Part shown: positions 36,568-46,249 of the stretch, piece by piece | Position numbering within the stretch: the first letter of the stretch is position 1 | Layout of the letters: every line of letters starts with the position of its first letter | DNA from: Vreelandella neptunia | Lineage (GTDB): Bacteria; Pseudomonadota; Gammaproteobacteria; Pseudomonadales; Halomonadaceae | DNA length: 64,000 nt | Assembly: GCF_000712975.1 (NCBI RefSeq) | Contig: NZ_JHQL01000002.1 | Coordinates: 558,001 to 622,000 of the forward strand | Direction: 5' to 3' | The notes under the pieces: model-generated | What the model saw: the letters and a program-made list of their open reading frames with translations, nothing else | Databases searched by the model: none | What the model was told of the DNA's origin: nothing | Program-made: the position numbers and the translations under genes

Positions 36568-37476
36568 TTAACTCCGTGTAGGGCGGCGTTTAGCGCGGGG
36601 GTGAGCTGCATCATAACTTTCGGCTAAATGCTGCCAATCGAGGCGGGTGTAGACTTGAGTCGTCGATAAATTAGCATGCCCCAGCAACTCCTGAACCGCC
36701 CGCAGGTCTTGGCTGGACTCCAATAAATGACTTGCGAACGAGTGCCGCAATCGATGGGGATGAAGGTGTTCGGGCAAACCCCGCACAATAGAAAGTTGCG
36801 CCAACCGTTTTTGAATACCACGATGCCCTAAGCGCTGCCCACGCTGGCCGACAAATAGCGCCATTTCACCCGTTGCCGCCAGTTCAGAGCGACACAGCAA
36901 CCACGCCTTAATCGCTTGATCTGCTCGCTTACCAACGGGCACTTGCCGAGGCTTACTGCCCTTACCCACCACTCTCACATGATGGGCATTTAAGTGACTC
37001 ACATCCAGCGCAGCAAGTTCCGCTAACCGTAGGCCGCTAGAGTAAAACAACTCAAGCATTGCTTGGTCACGTATTGCCAGCGGCGTGCCATCGTGCGGCG
37101 TATCTAAAAAACGTGATAGCGCATCAACATCAAGCGGCCTTGGTAAATGGCTTGGCTGCTTTGGCGTGCGCAGTAATCCCACAGGGTTGTCGGCAAGTAC
37201 GTGCTGCTGCACAAGATAGTCAGCAAAACGTGATAGCGCAGCGCGGCGGCGGGCTAAACTTCTCGGCGCAAGACCGCGGCTTCGCTCGGCCCCTAAAAAG
37301 GCGCGCAGAAATGCAGTGTCTAACGTCTCTGCATCGGTTACACCGCGTTGCTCAGAAAAACGCAGCAGAGCGTTTAAATCCTGACGATACGCCGCCACCG
37401 TGGCAGGGCTTGCATGGGCAGCAAGTTTACGTAAATACACGTCGACCTGCGTCGTTAAGGAGCCTGGGCTACCCAT
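36568..37476 (-). CDS. xerC: Tyrosine recombinase XerC
   Basis: With XerD resolves chromosome dimers at dif. 302 residues; SAM-like N-terminal DNA-binding domain and catalytic domain with R150 (GLRLAEL), K172 (VGKGSKPRQVP), H241 and R244 (HPHRLRHSFASH), H267 (LLGHANLSTTQ) and nucleophile Y276. The order dapF-DUF484-xerC-yigB shows it is the housekeeping recombinase and not a mobile-element integrase. The ATG overlaps the DUF484 stop by 8 bp. Confidence 0.96.
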   Translation of the reverse strand: MGSPGSLTTQVDVYLRKLAAHASPATVAAYRQDLNALLRFSEQRGVTDAETLDTAFLRAFLGAERSRGLAPRSLARRRAALSRFADYLVQQHVLADNPVGLLRTPKQPSHLPRPLDVDALSRFLDTPHDGTPLAIRDQAMLELFYSSGLRLAELAALDVSHLNAHHVRVVGKGSKPRQVPVGKRADQAIKAWLLCRSELAATGEMALFVGQRGQRLGHRGIQKRLAQLSIVRGLPEHLHPHRLRHSFASHLLESSQDLRAVQELLGHANLSTTQVYTRLDWQHLAESYDAAHPRAKRRPTRS

Positions 37477-38179
37477 GATGATCTAGGCGAAGCAGTAGCC
37501 GTGCCACGATATCGCTCAAGTACTCGGTAAATAACGTATCCATACTGGCGCGGTAACAGTCCGGGTCGGGGCTTGCGAGAAGTAAATAGCCCAGCTGCTC
37601 GCCTGCGGAAAGCCGCGAAATGGCGCAGGAGCCCGCCCGCCGGGGTGTTTTGGTATGCGGCAACAAGCATTTCCAATCGCTAACGCTGAGCTTGACACAA
37701 CGGCTGGTGCGCCCATCAAGCAGCGCGGCAAGACGTGCGCTGGCATGCTGATCTAACACATGCCGCGGAGGTTGGGGCGGTGTGGGTTCATCGTCACTTA
37801 ATGAAGATGGGCACCATAGCGCCATAGCGGGGGTTTGAAAGTGCTCGCTTAATTGGATGGCCAGCGCTTGGGCCAACGTATCGCGATCTTCAGCTTCAAC
37901 CAAGCTGAGCAGCGTCTCACGCAGACGACGGTACTGTGATTCATTATGCCGCGCGGTTTCCAGAAGATGCTCAAGCCGCCCCTCTGCTGTTTCAGCACGC
38001 TGACGTAAGTCAATCACCAGACGCTCTAGCAGCGATACCGCCCCATCGATGTGGGGATGCGGCACCTTGAGCTGCTGCAGCAAGCCTTCACGGCCAACAA
38101 AAAAATCGGGATGGCGAGCCAGCCAAAACGCCACTTGATCAGGGTCGAGCGTTTTGCGCGGCTCAAGAGCTTGAGACAT
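37469..38179 (-). CDS. DUF484 protein (YigA-like)
   Basis: A 236-residue GAF-like protein of unknown function always found between dapF and xerC. The N-terminal LDPDQVAFWLARHPDFFVGREGLLQQLKVPHP block is the family hallmark, followed by a coiled-coil helix (AETAEGRLEHLLETARHN) and a GAF-like C-terminal half (LGYLLLASPDPDCY). Start ATG 38179 with GGAGTA upstream. Confidence 0.88.
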   Translation of the reverse strand: MSQALEPRKTLDPDQVAFWLARHPDFFVGREGLLQQLKVPHPHIDGAVSLLERLVIDLRQRAETAEGRLEHLLETARHNESQYRRLRETLLSLVEAEDRDTLAQALAIQLSEHFQTPAMALWCPSSLSDDEPTPPQPPRHVLDQHASARLAALLDGRTSRCVKLSVSDWKCLLPHTKTPRRAGSCAISRLSAGEQLGYLLLASPDPDCYRASMDTLFTEYLSDIVARLLLRLDHHG

Positions 38180-38195
38180 CGCCGTACTCCTCGAA

Positions 38196-39029
38196 TTAGT
38201 TGAGCGTGACACGCCCGTCAAAAACACGTGTGGCAGGGCCCACCATTACCAGCGATGATTCAGGGTCTGGCCACTCAATACTGAGCTGCCCTCCTGGCAA
38301 ATGAACATTCACCGGACTTTTCAACAGCCCCTGCCGAATACCGCTAGCCACCGCAGCACAGGCACCGGTACCGCAGGCAAGCGTCTCACCACTGCCGCGC
38401 TCATATACTCGCAAACGAATTTCGCTGGGTGACACCACCTGCATAAAGCCCACGTTAACCCGCTTAGGAAAGCGAGGGTGGGACTCAAGCAGCGGCCCAA
38501 GATGCTCAACGGGCGCACTATCAACACTTTCCACCTGTAACACGGCATGGGGATTGCCCATTGAGACAACCCCTAGTTCCAGCGTGTCACCATCGACATC
38601 GACAGCGTGTAGCGGCTGATCACCCGGTGCCTCAAACGGCAGTGTGGCGGGGTTAAAGCGCGGCCGGCCCATGTCAACACGCACCATACCGTCGTGCTGA
38701 ACATTAAGTACCAAGGGCCCACCGGCAGTTTCCACATGAATTTCATGCTTATGGGTCAGGCGCTGATCACGGACAAAACGAGCAAAACAGCGTGCCCCAT
38801 TGCCGCAATTTTCAACTTCACTGCCATCGGCATTAAAAATGCGGTAGCGAAAATCCATTTCCGGATCTCGGGGTGGCTCAACCACCAGTAATTGGTCAAA
38901 ACCAATACCAAAGCGCCGATCTGCCAGCTGGCGAATCTGTTCATCACGCAGGCGAGCCCGCTGAGTAACTAGGTCCACCACCATAAAATCATTACCCAGA
39001 CCATGCATTTTGGTGAAGTGCAACAGCAT
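38196..39029 (-). CDS. dapF: Diaminopimelate epimerase
   Basis: Converts LL- to meso-diaminopimelate for lysine and peptidoglycan. 277 residues; the two active-site cysteines lie in [13 protein letters not shown] and [10 protein letters not shown], and the start [19 protein letters not shown] is typical. The ATG at 39029 overlaps the lysA stop (TGATG), giving tight coupling of consecutive pathway steps. Confidence 0.97.
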   Translation of the reverse strand: MLLHFTKMHGLGNDFMVVDLVTQRARLRDEQIRQLADRRFGIGFDQLLVVEPPRDPEMDFRYRIFNADGSEVENCGNGARCFARFVRDQRLTHKHEIHVETAGGPLVLNVQHDGMVRVDMGRPRFNPATLPFEAPGDQPLHAVDVDGDTLELGVVSMGNPHAVLQVESVDSAPVEHLGPLLESHPRFPKRVNVGFMQVVSPSEIRLRVYERGSGETLACGTGACAAVASGIRQGLLKSPVNVHLPGGQLSIEWPDPESSLVMVGPATRVFDGRVTLN

Positions 39030-40300
39030 CAGCGCCCCCCTTCCGGCAGAAGTGTTTCGCCGGCCCACAGGCTTTCCAGGCTTTCCCGTGCGCGCACCAC
39101 ATGGTAGCTGCTGCCATCGACCATCACTTCAGGAGGGCGCGGACGGCTATTGTAATTCGACGCCATCACAAAGCCGTAAGCGCCTGCTGATCGAACGGCC
39201 AGTAAATCGCCCTCAGCAATTGCTAGATCGCGCTCTTTACCGAGAAAATCACCAGTTTCACAGACAGGACCAACAACATCATAGACCGCACGTTCACGCT
39301 GCTGGCGGGTATCCACCGGCACAATAGCTTGCCATGCCTGATACAACGCGGGACGGATCAGGTCATTCATAGCGGCATCAACAATCGCGAAATTTTTGGT
39401 TTCACCGGGCTTTAAAAACTCTACACGGGTCAACATTAAGCCCGCGTTAGCCGCAATAGAGCGACCTGGCTCAAAAAGCAACGTAAGCGCTTCACCACCC
39501 TCCCAGCGAGACAGGCGCGCCAGCAGCTGGCTTGCATAATCAAACGGTTGGGGTGGCTTTTCATCACGATAGGGAACACCTAGCCCACCACCCAGATCCA
39601 AGTGATCAATTTCAATACCACGCTCACGCAGCCGCTCCATTAACATCAAGAGCCGCTCTAGCGCATCTAGAAATGGTGCAGTTTCGGTAAGTTGAGAACC
39701 GATATGGCAGTCTAGCCCGGTGACGCGCAAATTAGGCAAACTGGCGGCGAGGCTGTAAACATCTAGCGCCTCATCCACTGGAATACCAAACTTGTTATCT
39801 TTCAGCCCAGTAGAAATGTACGGGTGGGTGCCTGCATCCACATCTGGATTAACTCGCAGTGATACCGGCGCCACCTTGCCAAGCTCTGCTGCGACAGCAT
39901 TTAGCCGCTCAAGCTCAGGACGGGATTCAACGTTAAAGCATTTAATGCCAACCTCAAGCGCGCGGGCCATTTCATGCGGCTGCTTGGCCACGCCTGAAAA
40001 CACCACTTTTGATGGGTTGCCGCCCGCTTTCAGTACGCGCTCAAGCTCGCCGATCGAAACAATATCAAACCCAGCCCCTAACCGTGCGAGCAAACCCAGC
40101 ACCGCCAAGTTGGAATTGGCTTTCACTGCATAACAAATCAGATGAGGATGGCCACCCAGGGCTTCGGTATAGGCTCGAAAATGGCGCTCTAACGTTGCTT
40201 TTGAGTAGACATAACAGGGCGTACCAAGATCAGCAGCGACCTGAGTAAGCGGGACATCTTCGGCATAAAGCACGCCATCACGATAGTTAAAGTGATCCAT
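39029..40300 (-). CDS. lysA: Diaminopimelate decarboxylase
   Basis: PLP enzyme that makes L-lysine from meso-diaminopimelate. 423 residues, alanine-racemase-like barrel with PLP lysine in CYAVKANSN (~60), [17 protein letters not shown] and [12 protein letters not shown]; the substrate Cys is in [12 protein letters not shown]. The ATG at 40300 overlaps the lptM stop (TAATG). Confidence 0.97.
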   Translation of the reverse strand: MDHFNYRDGVLYAEDVPLTQVAADLGTPCYVYSKATLERHFRAYTEALGGHPHLICYAVKANSNLAVLGLLARLGAGFDIVSIGELERVLKAGGNPSKVVFSGVAKQPHEMARALEVGIKCFNVESRPELERLNAVAAELGKVAPVSLRVNPDVDAGTHPYISTGLKDNKFGIPVDEALDVYSLAASLPNLRVTGLDCHIGSQLTETAPFLDALERLLMLMERLRERGIEIDHLDLGGGLGVPYRDEKPPQPFDYASQLLARLSRWEGGEALTLLFEPGRSIAANAGLMLTRVEFLKPGETKNFAIVDAAMNDLIRPALYQAWQAIVPVDTRQQRERAVYDVVGPVCETGDFLGKERDLAIAEGDLLAVRSAGAYGFVMASNYNSRPRPPEVMVDGSSYHVVRARESLESLWAGETLLPEGGR

Positions 40301-40431
40301 TACCCCTCCTGCTCGGCAGCCGAACCCTGAGTGTCTTCGTCAGGCATATAAAGCGGCCCTTTCTGGCCGCAGCCCACTAATAACAGCGTGACCAGCAGCA
40401 CCGTACTAAAGATGGTAGTCACACGCTTCAT
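40300..40431 (-). CDS. lptM: LPS-assembly lipoprotein LptM (YifL), 43 aa
   Basis: A small lipoprotein too short for usual length cut-offs. The minus strand reads [20 protein letters not shown] then [13 protein letters not shown] and ends EQEG. The lipobox LLVG-C precedes the family hallmark CGQKGPLY. In E. coli LptM helps fold the LptD translocon. Its ATG overlaps the argH stop by 4 bp (ATGA) and its stop overlaps the lysA ATG, so all three genes are translationally linked. The argH-side position differs from E. coli, but lptM-lysA/dapF adjacency is conserved. Confidence 0.92.
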   Translation of the reverse strand: MKRVTTIFSTVLLVTLLLVGCGQKGPLYMPDEDTQGSAAEQEG

Positions 40432-41831
40432 GCATCACCTTTCAGCGCAGCTAACGCCTCGCTAGCACGGCTGGCAGCGGCGCGAACCTGGTCAGGCGCG
40501 GTGCCACCGATATGGTTACGGGCGGCAACAGAACCCTCTAATGTGAGCACCTCAAACACATCCTGCCCAATCGTGGCAGAGAACTGCTGCAACTCTTCAA
40601 GGGTCATTTCAGACAGATCTTTCTTAGTCTTCAAGCCGTAAGCCACCGATTGACCGACAATTTCATGGGCATCGCGGAAGGCGACGCCTTTGCGAACCAA
40701 GTAATCAGCAAGGTCCGTGGCGGTAGAGAATCCGCGACGCGCTGCTTCATACATGCTGTCTTTTTTCGGTTCAATAGCAGGCACCATGTCGGCAAAGGCT
40801 TTTAAGCAGTCGCGCACGGTATCAACGGCGTCAAACAGCGGCTCTTTATCTTCCTGATTGTCTTTGTTGTAGGCCAGGGGCTGAGACTTCATTAGCGTAA
40901 GCAGCGCCATTAGGTGGCCATAGACTCGACCGGTTTTGCCACGCACCAGTTCGGGCACATCCGGGTTTTTCTTCTGCGGCATAATAGAAGAGCCAGTACA
41001 GAAGCGGTCAGGCAGGTCGATAAAGTCAAACTGGGCGCTGGTCCACAGCACCAGCTCTTCACTCATCCGCGACAGGTGCATTAACAAAATGCTGGCGAAG
41101 CTGGTGAATTCGATCGCAAAGTCTCGGTCGGACACGGCGTCCAGCGAGTTTTCTGCGGGGCGATCAAAGCCTAGCAATTCGGCGGTGACATGGCGGTCAA
41201 TGGGATACGTGGTGCCGGCCAGCGCCGCTGCGCCCAAGGGCATAACATTGACGCGCTTGCGGCAGTCCAACAGGCGCTCGTGGTCACGGGTTAACATCTC
41301 TTGCCATGCCAATAGGTGGTGGCCAAAGGTCACCGGCTGCGCCGTTTGTAAGTGGGTGAAACCGGGCATGATGGTATCGGCTTCACGATCGGCAAGCTCA
41401 ATCATGCCTTCGCGCAGGCGAACCAACTCCGCTTCGATCACATCGATCTCATCGCGCATAAACAGGCGAATATCCGTCGCCACCTGGTCGTTACGTGAAC
41501 GGCCTGTGTGTAGCTTTTTACCGGTAATACCAATTTTATCCGTCAACCGTGCTTCAATATTCATGTGCACGTCTTCAAGCGGGATTGACCAGTTAAACTC
41601 GCCACGCTCAATTTCGCCCTGAATCTCGGTGAGCCCATTGATAATGGTGTCGCGCTCATCATCGGTTAGTACACCGACTCGCGCTAGCATAGTGGCGTGG
41701 GCAATCGAGCCCTGAATATCCTGACGCGCTAGGCGCTGATCGAAAGTCACAGACGCGGTGAAGCGTGCAACAAAGGCATCGGTGGGCTCGCTAAAGCGAC
41801 CGCCCCAAGACTGGTTCGTAGCTTGGCTCAT
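40428..41831 (-). CDS. argH: Argininosuccinate lyase
   Basis: Last step of arginine synthesis, argininosuccinate to arginine and fumarate. 467 residues with [15 protein letters not shown] at the N-terminus, [27 protein letters not shown] and the fumarase/ASL signature [12 protein letters not shown] carrying the catalytic Ser. I take ATG 41831 (AGGA 10 bp upstream) over ATG 41840. It leads the tightly packed argH-lptM-lysA-dapF-DUF484-xerC-yigB run. Confidence 0.97.
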   Translation of the reverse strand: MSQATNQSWGGRFSEPTDAFVARFTASVTFDQRLARQDIQGSIAHATMLARVGVLTDDERDTIINGLTEIQGEIERGEFNWSIPLEDVHMNIEARLTDKIGITGKKLHTGRSRNDQVATDIRLFMRDEIDVIEAELVRLREGMIELADREADTIMPGFTHLQTAQPVTFGHHLLAWQEMLTRDHERLLDCRKRVNVMPLGAAALAGTTYPIDRHVTAELLGFDRPAENSLDAVSDRDFAIEFTSFASILLMHLSRMSEELVLWTSAQFDFIDLPDRFCTGSSIMPQKKNPDVPELVRGKTGRVYGHLMALLTLMKSQPLAYNKDNQEDKEPLFDAVDTVRDCLKAFADMVPAIEPKKDSMYEAARRGFSTATDLADYLVRKGVAFRDAHEIVGQSVAYGLKTKKDLSEMTLEELQQFSATIGQDVFEVLTLEGSVAARNHIGGTAPDQVRAAASRASEALAALKGDA

Positions 41832-41926
41832 CGGAGGCATATCCTGCTGACAAAACTAAAGGAATCGTTATAAGAAAGTGTACCAGAGTCGCCGCACTCA
41901 GCGGCATGCCGTTTTTTAGTCGTTTT

Positions 41927-44377
41927 TCACATGGGGTGCGGCTCAGCATCATTGCGGGGGTGGTGAGATTCATTTAAGTAGCTACTGATCGCTAACATGG
42001 GCATCGGGCGGGCAAAGTAGAAGCCTTGAAAATGCGCACAATAACGGGCATTGAGATACGCATATTGTGCGGCTGTCTCCACACCTTCAATTAAAACTTC
42101 CAGGCCCAGCTTAACAGCCATGGTCACCACACCATCAACAATGGCAGCGTCCCGAGTGTCGTTAACGACATCACGAATAAAGGAACGATCGATTTTAAGC
42201 TTGTTGATCGGTAAACGTTTTAGGTAGCTAAGGCTTGAAAAACCGGTTCCGAAATCATCCAGTGCAATATGCACACCTAATGCGCGCAGATCCTGCAATG
42301 TTTGTATGGCGTGCTCAGTACTGTCCATTAGCACGCCTTCGGTAAGCTCTAACTCTAATAAATCAGGCGCAAGGCCTGTCTGCTCAAGCACACGCTGAAT
42401 AGATAGCAAAAAGCCAGCACGCTGAAACTGCATCGGCGAAATATTAACCGCCATTGTAACGGGCATCGTTGTGCGCGCATTCAGCTCGACCGCATCACGG
42501 CATGCCCTCTCCAGCACCCACTCACTAATCGGCATGATCTGCCCAGTGTCTTCTGCCAGACTAATAAACTGGGCGGGGGAAATATAACCACGCTCGGGGT
42601 GATACCAGCGAATCAGTGCCTCTACCCCCGTTACCCGGCCAGTAGCACCCTGTATTTGCGGCTGATAATGCAGCTCAAACTGCGACTGTTCGATGGCCTG
42701 TTGTAACGCGTGTCGTAAATTAACCCGATTAGTCACTTTTCGATTTAACTCATCGGTGTACCACTGATAAGTATTGCGCCCCTGCCGTTTGGCTTTATAC
42801 ATCGCTAAATCAGCCTGTTGTATTAGCTGGCGCGGCTCGCTAATCGTTCCATCATCAGTGGCAATGCCCATACTCGCCGTAATACGCAACTCGCTGTCAC
42901 GATACCAGTAGGGAGCAGAAAGACGCGCAAGCAGTCGTTCCACTACCTGCAACACATCTTGTTCGTGAGCCAAATCAGGTAGCAAAACGATAAATTCATC
43001 ACCACCAAAACGCGCCACGGTATCCCAGGGACGCAGCTCTTCTTCCAGGCGCTTGGCGACCTCAATTAAAATGTGATCGCCTACATCGTGCCCTAGCGTA
43101 TCGTTGATCGGCTTGAAATCATCCAGGTCGACAAATAGCACGGCAATGTATCGGCGATAACGCTTGGCTAACAGGCAACCTTGTGACAGCCGCTGATCAA
43201 GCATTAATCGGTTAGGTAGGCCGGTTAATGCATCATGATTGGCGTTATGGCGCAGCTGAGCTTGATATTCACGCTGCGCGGTAATGTCATTTTGTACGCC
43301 TACAAAGTGCGTCACCAGGCCAGCGGCATCTCGTACAGGAGACACATATAGGTCATTCCAAAACGGCACTCCATTACATCGGTAGTTACGTATAACGACA
43401 TGTACGTCTTGCTGGGCATAAATGCCTTTGCGCAGCTTAGCCAAGGTAGCTGGGTCCGTTTCTTTACCCTGAAGAAACCGGCAATTTTGCCCTAACGCCT
43501 TAGTGCGGGAGTAGCCCGTAATCCGCTCGAAGGCTGCGTTCACATAAACCATCGGTAAATCTTGACGCTGGGCATCAACGATAATTACGCCGTTTGTGCT
43601 TGCTTCAACGCTACGCTCCAGCAGTGTGAGCTGTCGTTCAGTCGCCTTGCGCTCAGTAATGTTTTGGGTTGATCCCTGAACCTGAATAATCTGCCCCAAC
43701 TCATCACGTACGGCTTTGCCAATCACTCTCACCCACAGCCTTACCGCTTGCCGAGTAACGATTTCTAGCTCCTCATCAAAGCTGGTTCCGCTCTCGCAAC
43801 AGGCACTAAACACTTCACGGATACGTGGCCGAGAGCTAGGCGCGTAAAAGGTCATCGCTTCTTCAATGGTCGGCTTAAAACCATCGGGGACGCCATGTAG
43901 ACGGCACACTTCATTCGACCAAATGGGCAACCCTTCGGCCATATCCACGTACCAGCCCCCTATCAGCGCCGTTTCGCCAGCAATTTGAAACAGCCGTTGA
44001 TTACGAATGAGCTGTTTCTCAACGGCTTTTCGGCGGGAAATATCGCGGGCGATCACGTAGATAACACGATCACCCGCTGCGGCGGTCACTTCTAACCACA
44101 CCACTTTTCCTTCTGCCGTCAGTGCTCGAACGTCAAACGGAGCTACTTTCTTGTGGGACTGGAGACGCGACAACGCCTCTTCAATAACCGGGATATCTCG
44201 ATGGTCTACTAGCTTGCCACATGGCTTACCAACCCATTCGCTAGTGGAATAACCCAGCAAGTTTTCAAACATCGGGTTGATGTTGAGTAAGATACCTGCG
44301 AAATCAATACAGATGAATAAGTCTTGTGACAACAGGAAGAATTGGTCTAGCTTGCCTTGAGGATTAACAAAGGGCAT
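41927..44377 (-). CDS. PAS-PAS-LOV-GGDEF-EAL cyclic-di-GMP protein (putative blue-light sensor)
   Basis: An 816-residue soluble signalling protein with no membrane segment. Two PAS domains (~10-120 and ~125-245) are followed by a third PAS domain (~256-366) that has the full LOV signature: GQNCRFLQG with the photoactive-type Cys299, then ETDPATLAKLRKGI, Asn331 in IRNYRCNG, Asn341 in PFWNDL and Gln362 in FVGVQND, the residues that bind flavin. The GGDEF domain keeps RFGGDEF (458-462, diguanylate cyclase) and the EAL domain keeps EAL (586-588), DDFGTGFSS and EGVET, so both activities could be live. Start ATG 44377 with AGGTGG upstream; TTG 44404 is an alternative. Divergent from hemC. Confidence 0.93.
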   Translation of the reverse strand: MPFVNPQGKLDQFFLLSQDLFICIDFAGILLNINPMFENLLGYSTSEWVGKPCGKLVDHRDIPVIEEALSRLQSHKKVAPFDVRALTAEGKVVWLEVTAAAGDRVIYVIARDISRRKAVEKQLIRNQRLFQIAGETALIGGWYVDMAEGLPIWSNEVCRLHGVPDGFKPTIEEAMTFYAPSSRPRIREVFSACCESGTSFDEELEIVTRQAVRLWVRVIGKAVRDELGQIIQVQGSTQNITERKATERQLTLLERSVEASTNGVIIVDAQRQDLPMVYVNAAFERITGYSRTKALGQNCRFLQGKETDPATLAKLRKGIYAQQDVHVVIRNYRCNGVPFWNDLYVSPVRDAAGLVTHFVGVQNDITAQREYQAQLRHNANHDALTGLPNRLMLDQRLSQGCLLAKRYRRYIAVLFVDLDDFKPINDTLGHDVGDHILIEVAKRLEEELRPWDTVARFGGDEFIVLLPDLAHEQDVLQVVERLLARLSAPYWYRDSELRITASMGIATDDGTISEPRQLIQQADLAMYKAKRQGRNTYQWYTDELNRKVTNRVNLRHALQQAIEQSQFELHYQPQIQGATGRVTGVEALIRWYHPERGYISPAQFISLAEDTGQIMPISEWVLERACRDAVELNARTTMPVTMAVNISPMQFQRAGFLLSIQRVLEQTGLAPDLLELELTEGVLMDSTEHAIQTLQDLRALGVHIALDDFGTGFSSLSYLKRLPINKLKIDRSFIRDVVNDTRDAAIVDGVVTMAVKLGLEVLIEGVETAAQYAYLNARYCAHFQGFYFARPMPMLAISSYLNESHHPRNDAEPHPM

Positions 44378-44434
44378 GGCGCCACCTAACGGGTGAATGG
44401 CCAAACAGTGCCGTCATAAATTTGACCGGTTATT

Positions 44435-44462
44435 TTTACTGTGTGGCTGGGTGCTTTATGAT
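44435..44462 (+). promoter_or_regulatory. Putative promoter of the hem operon
   Basis: TTTACT (44435-44440) and TATGAT (44457-44462) are 16 bp apart, about 50 bp before the hemC start. Confidence 0.5.
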
Positions 44463-44512
44463 GAGACTTATCATAGTTCGTCGCGCAGTGTCAGCGGCAA
44501 AGGGAGAATAAC

Positions 44513-45457
44513 GTGTCATCCATTACTAAATTGCGCATCGCTACGCGTAAAAGTCAGTTAGCCATGTGGCAGGCCGAACACGTCCGCGACCGTTTAATGG
44601 CGGCACACAGCGGCTTGGAAGTCGAGCTCATCGCACTTTCCACAAAAGGCGATAAGATTCTCGATACACCGCTTTCAAAAATTGGCGGTAAAGGTCTTTT
44701 TGTCAAAGAGCTGGAAGATGCCATGCTCGATGGACGCGCCGATATTGCCGTACATTCAATGAAAGATGTGCCTATGCATTTTCCTGAAGGGCTAGGGCTT
44801 TCCGTTATTTTGGAAGGTGCCGACCCAACCGATGCATTTGTATCCAATCATTATAACAGCATTGACGAGCTACCTGAGGGTGCTCGAATCGGTACTGCTA
44901 GTTTGCGCCGTGGTTTGCAGATGCGAGAAGCACGCCCTGATCTGCAAATCCTCAACCTACGCGGTAACGTACAGACCCGTTTGGCAAAATTAGATGCGGG
45001 TGACTTCGATGCCATTATTCTCGCCACCTCTGGCTTAAAGCGCCTGGGACTTGATGCGCGCATTGCTCAGGCACTTCCACCTGAAATCTGCCTTCCCGCC
45101 TGTGGTCAAGGGGCACTAGGCATCGAGTGCCGTCTGCATGACCCAGAGTTAATTGGCTTATTAGCCCCACTGGATGACCCCGATACAGCGACTCGTGTGC
45201 GTGCCGAACGTGCAATGAACACTCGCCTGGAAGGCGGCTGCCAAGTACCTATCGCAGGACATGCCATACTTGATAAGACAAACGACACTATTTGGCTACG
45301 TGGCCTAGTCGGCAATCCTGAAGGCACCGAGGTACTACGCGCCGAGGGCAGTGGCTCTATCCATGAACCTGAAGCCTTGGGCATCCGTATCGCCGAAGAG
45401 CTGCTGGATCAAGGGGCCGGCGATATTTTAGCCGAGGTGTATGGCCGCAACGTATGA
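44513..45457 (+). CDS. hemC: Porphobilinogen deaminase (hydroxymethylbilane synthase)
   Basis: Polymerises four porphobilinogens to hydroxymethylbilane in haem synthesis. 314 residues: [25 protein letters not shown] with the catalytic Asp, ASLRRGLQ and [11 protein letters not shown] for substrate binding, and the dipyrromethane-cofactor Cys in [10 protein letters not shown]. The start is GTG at 44513 with GGGAGAA upstream. First gene of hemCDXY; the hemD ATG overlaps its stop (ATGA). Confidence 0.97.
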   Translation: MSSITKLRIATRKSQLAMWQAEHVRDRLMAAHSGLEVELIALSTKGDKILDTPLSKIGGKGLFVKELEDAMLDGRADIAVHSMKDVPMHFPEGLGLSVILEGADPTDAFVSNHYNSIDELPEGARIGTASLRRGLQMREARPDLQILNLRGNVQTRLAKLDAGDFDAIILATSGLKRLGLDARIAQALPPEICLPACGQGALGIECRLHDPELIGLLAPLDDPDTATRVRAERAMNTRLEGGCQVPIAGHAILDKTNDTIWLRGLVGNPEGTEVLRAEGSGSIHEPEALGIRIAEELLDQGAGDILAEVYGRNV

Positions 45458-46233
45458 GTCTACCGGTACTGATCTGTCGCCCTGGTGACCGCGGAGAGGC
45501 GTTAGCAGCCACGCTGCATGCTCAAGGTGCTCTTGTGGAGCACCTTGATGTCATGCGTTTGGAAACACTGCCTGAAGATCCCGCCCTGCGAAGCACATGG
45601 TTAAACATTGATCAGTACCACAAAATAGTGGTGGTCAGTCCTTTCGCCGCTTACTGTTTAAGCGAAGCGTTTGATCGCTATTGGCCACAGCTTCCTGTGG
45701 GCATCGACTACTACAGCGTAGGCCGAGCTACGGCAAATGTATTATTTGAACAGCTAGGCGTACGTGTTCATATGCCTTCGCCTAGCCATGGAGAAGACAC
45801 GAGTGAGGCACTGCTGTCTCTTGCCTCACTCCAAACGCTCACGCATCAGCGTGTACTTCTGGTAGCTGGAGAAGGTGGCCGCACATTATTAGCCGAGACG
45901 CTGAGTGCGCGGGGGGCCAACGTTACCCGTGTTGCTGTGTACCGGCGCGTATATCAAGCGCCCCTACCAGCCATGCAACAACGTCTATTAACCGGCGATT
46001 ATCGAGCGTTAATCGTGACGAGCAGCGAACTGCTTGAACATCTGGCAAAATGGTGTGAACACGCAGCGTTGAACCAACCGCTAATCGTTTCCAGTCACCG
46101 TTTAGCTAAACTGGCCGGTAAACTGGGTTTTCGTGACCTCAAGGTGGCGTCGGGAGCAACGCCCGCTGCATTGGCAGCGGCGTTAAGTCGGTTCTGCAAC
46201 CCAAAGGGTGCCGATGTCGATCAAGGAACTTAA
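45454..46233 (+). CDS. hemD: Uroporphyrinogen-III synthase
   Basis: Cyclises hydroxymethylbilane with inversion of ring D. The 259-residue sequence is variable, as in this family, but [60 protein letters not shown] and VYRRVY fit HemD. Overlaps hemC by 4 bp and precedes hemX, a context that confirms the call. Confidence 0.92.
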   Translation: MSLPVLICRPGDRGEALAATLHAQGALVEHLDVMRLETLPEDPALRSTWLNIDQYHKIVVVSPFAAYCLSEAFDRYWPQLPVGIDYYSVGRATANVLFEQLGVRVHMPSPSHGEDTSEALLSLASLQTLTHQRVLLVAGEGGRTLLAETLSARGANVTRVAVYRRVYQAPLPAMQQRLLTGDYRALIVTSSELLEHLAKWCEHAALNQPLIVSSHRLAKLAGKLGFRDLKVASGATPAALAAALSRFCNPKGADVDQGT

Positions 46234-46249
46234 TAAGGGCTAGCGACAG

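Noticed and set aside
36568..37476. Tyrosine recombinase as a sign of an integrated element
   Set aside because: Its dapF-DUF484-xerC-yigB context is the conserved housekeeping xerC locus.
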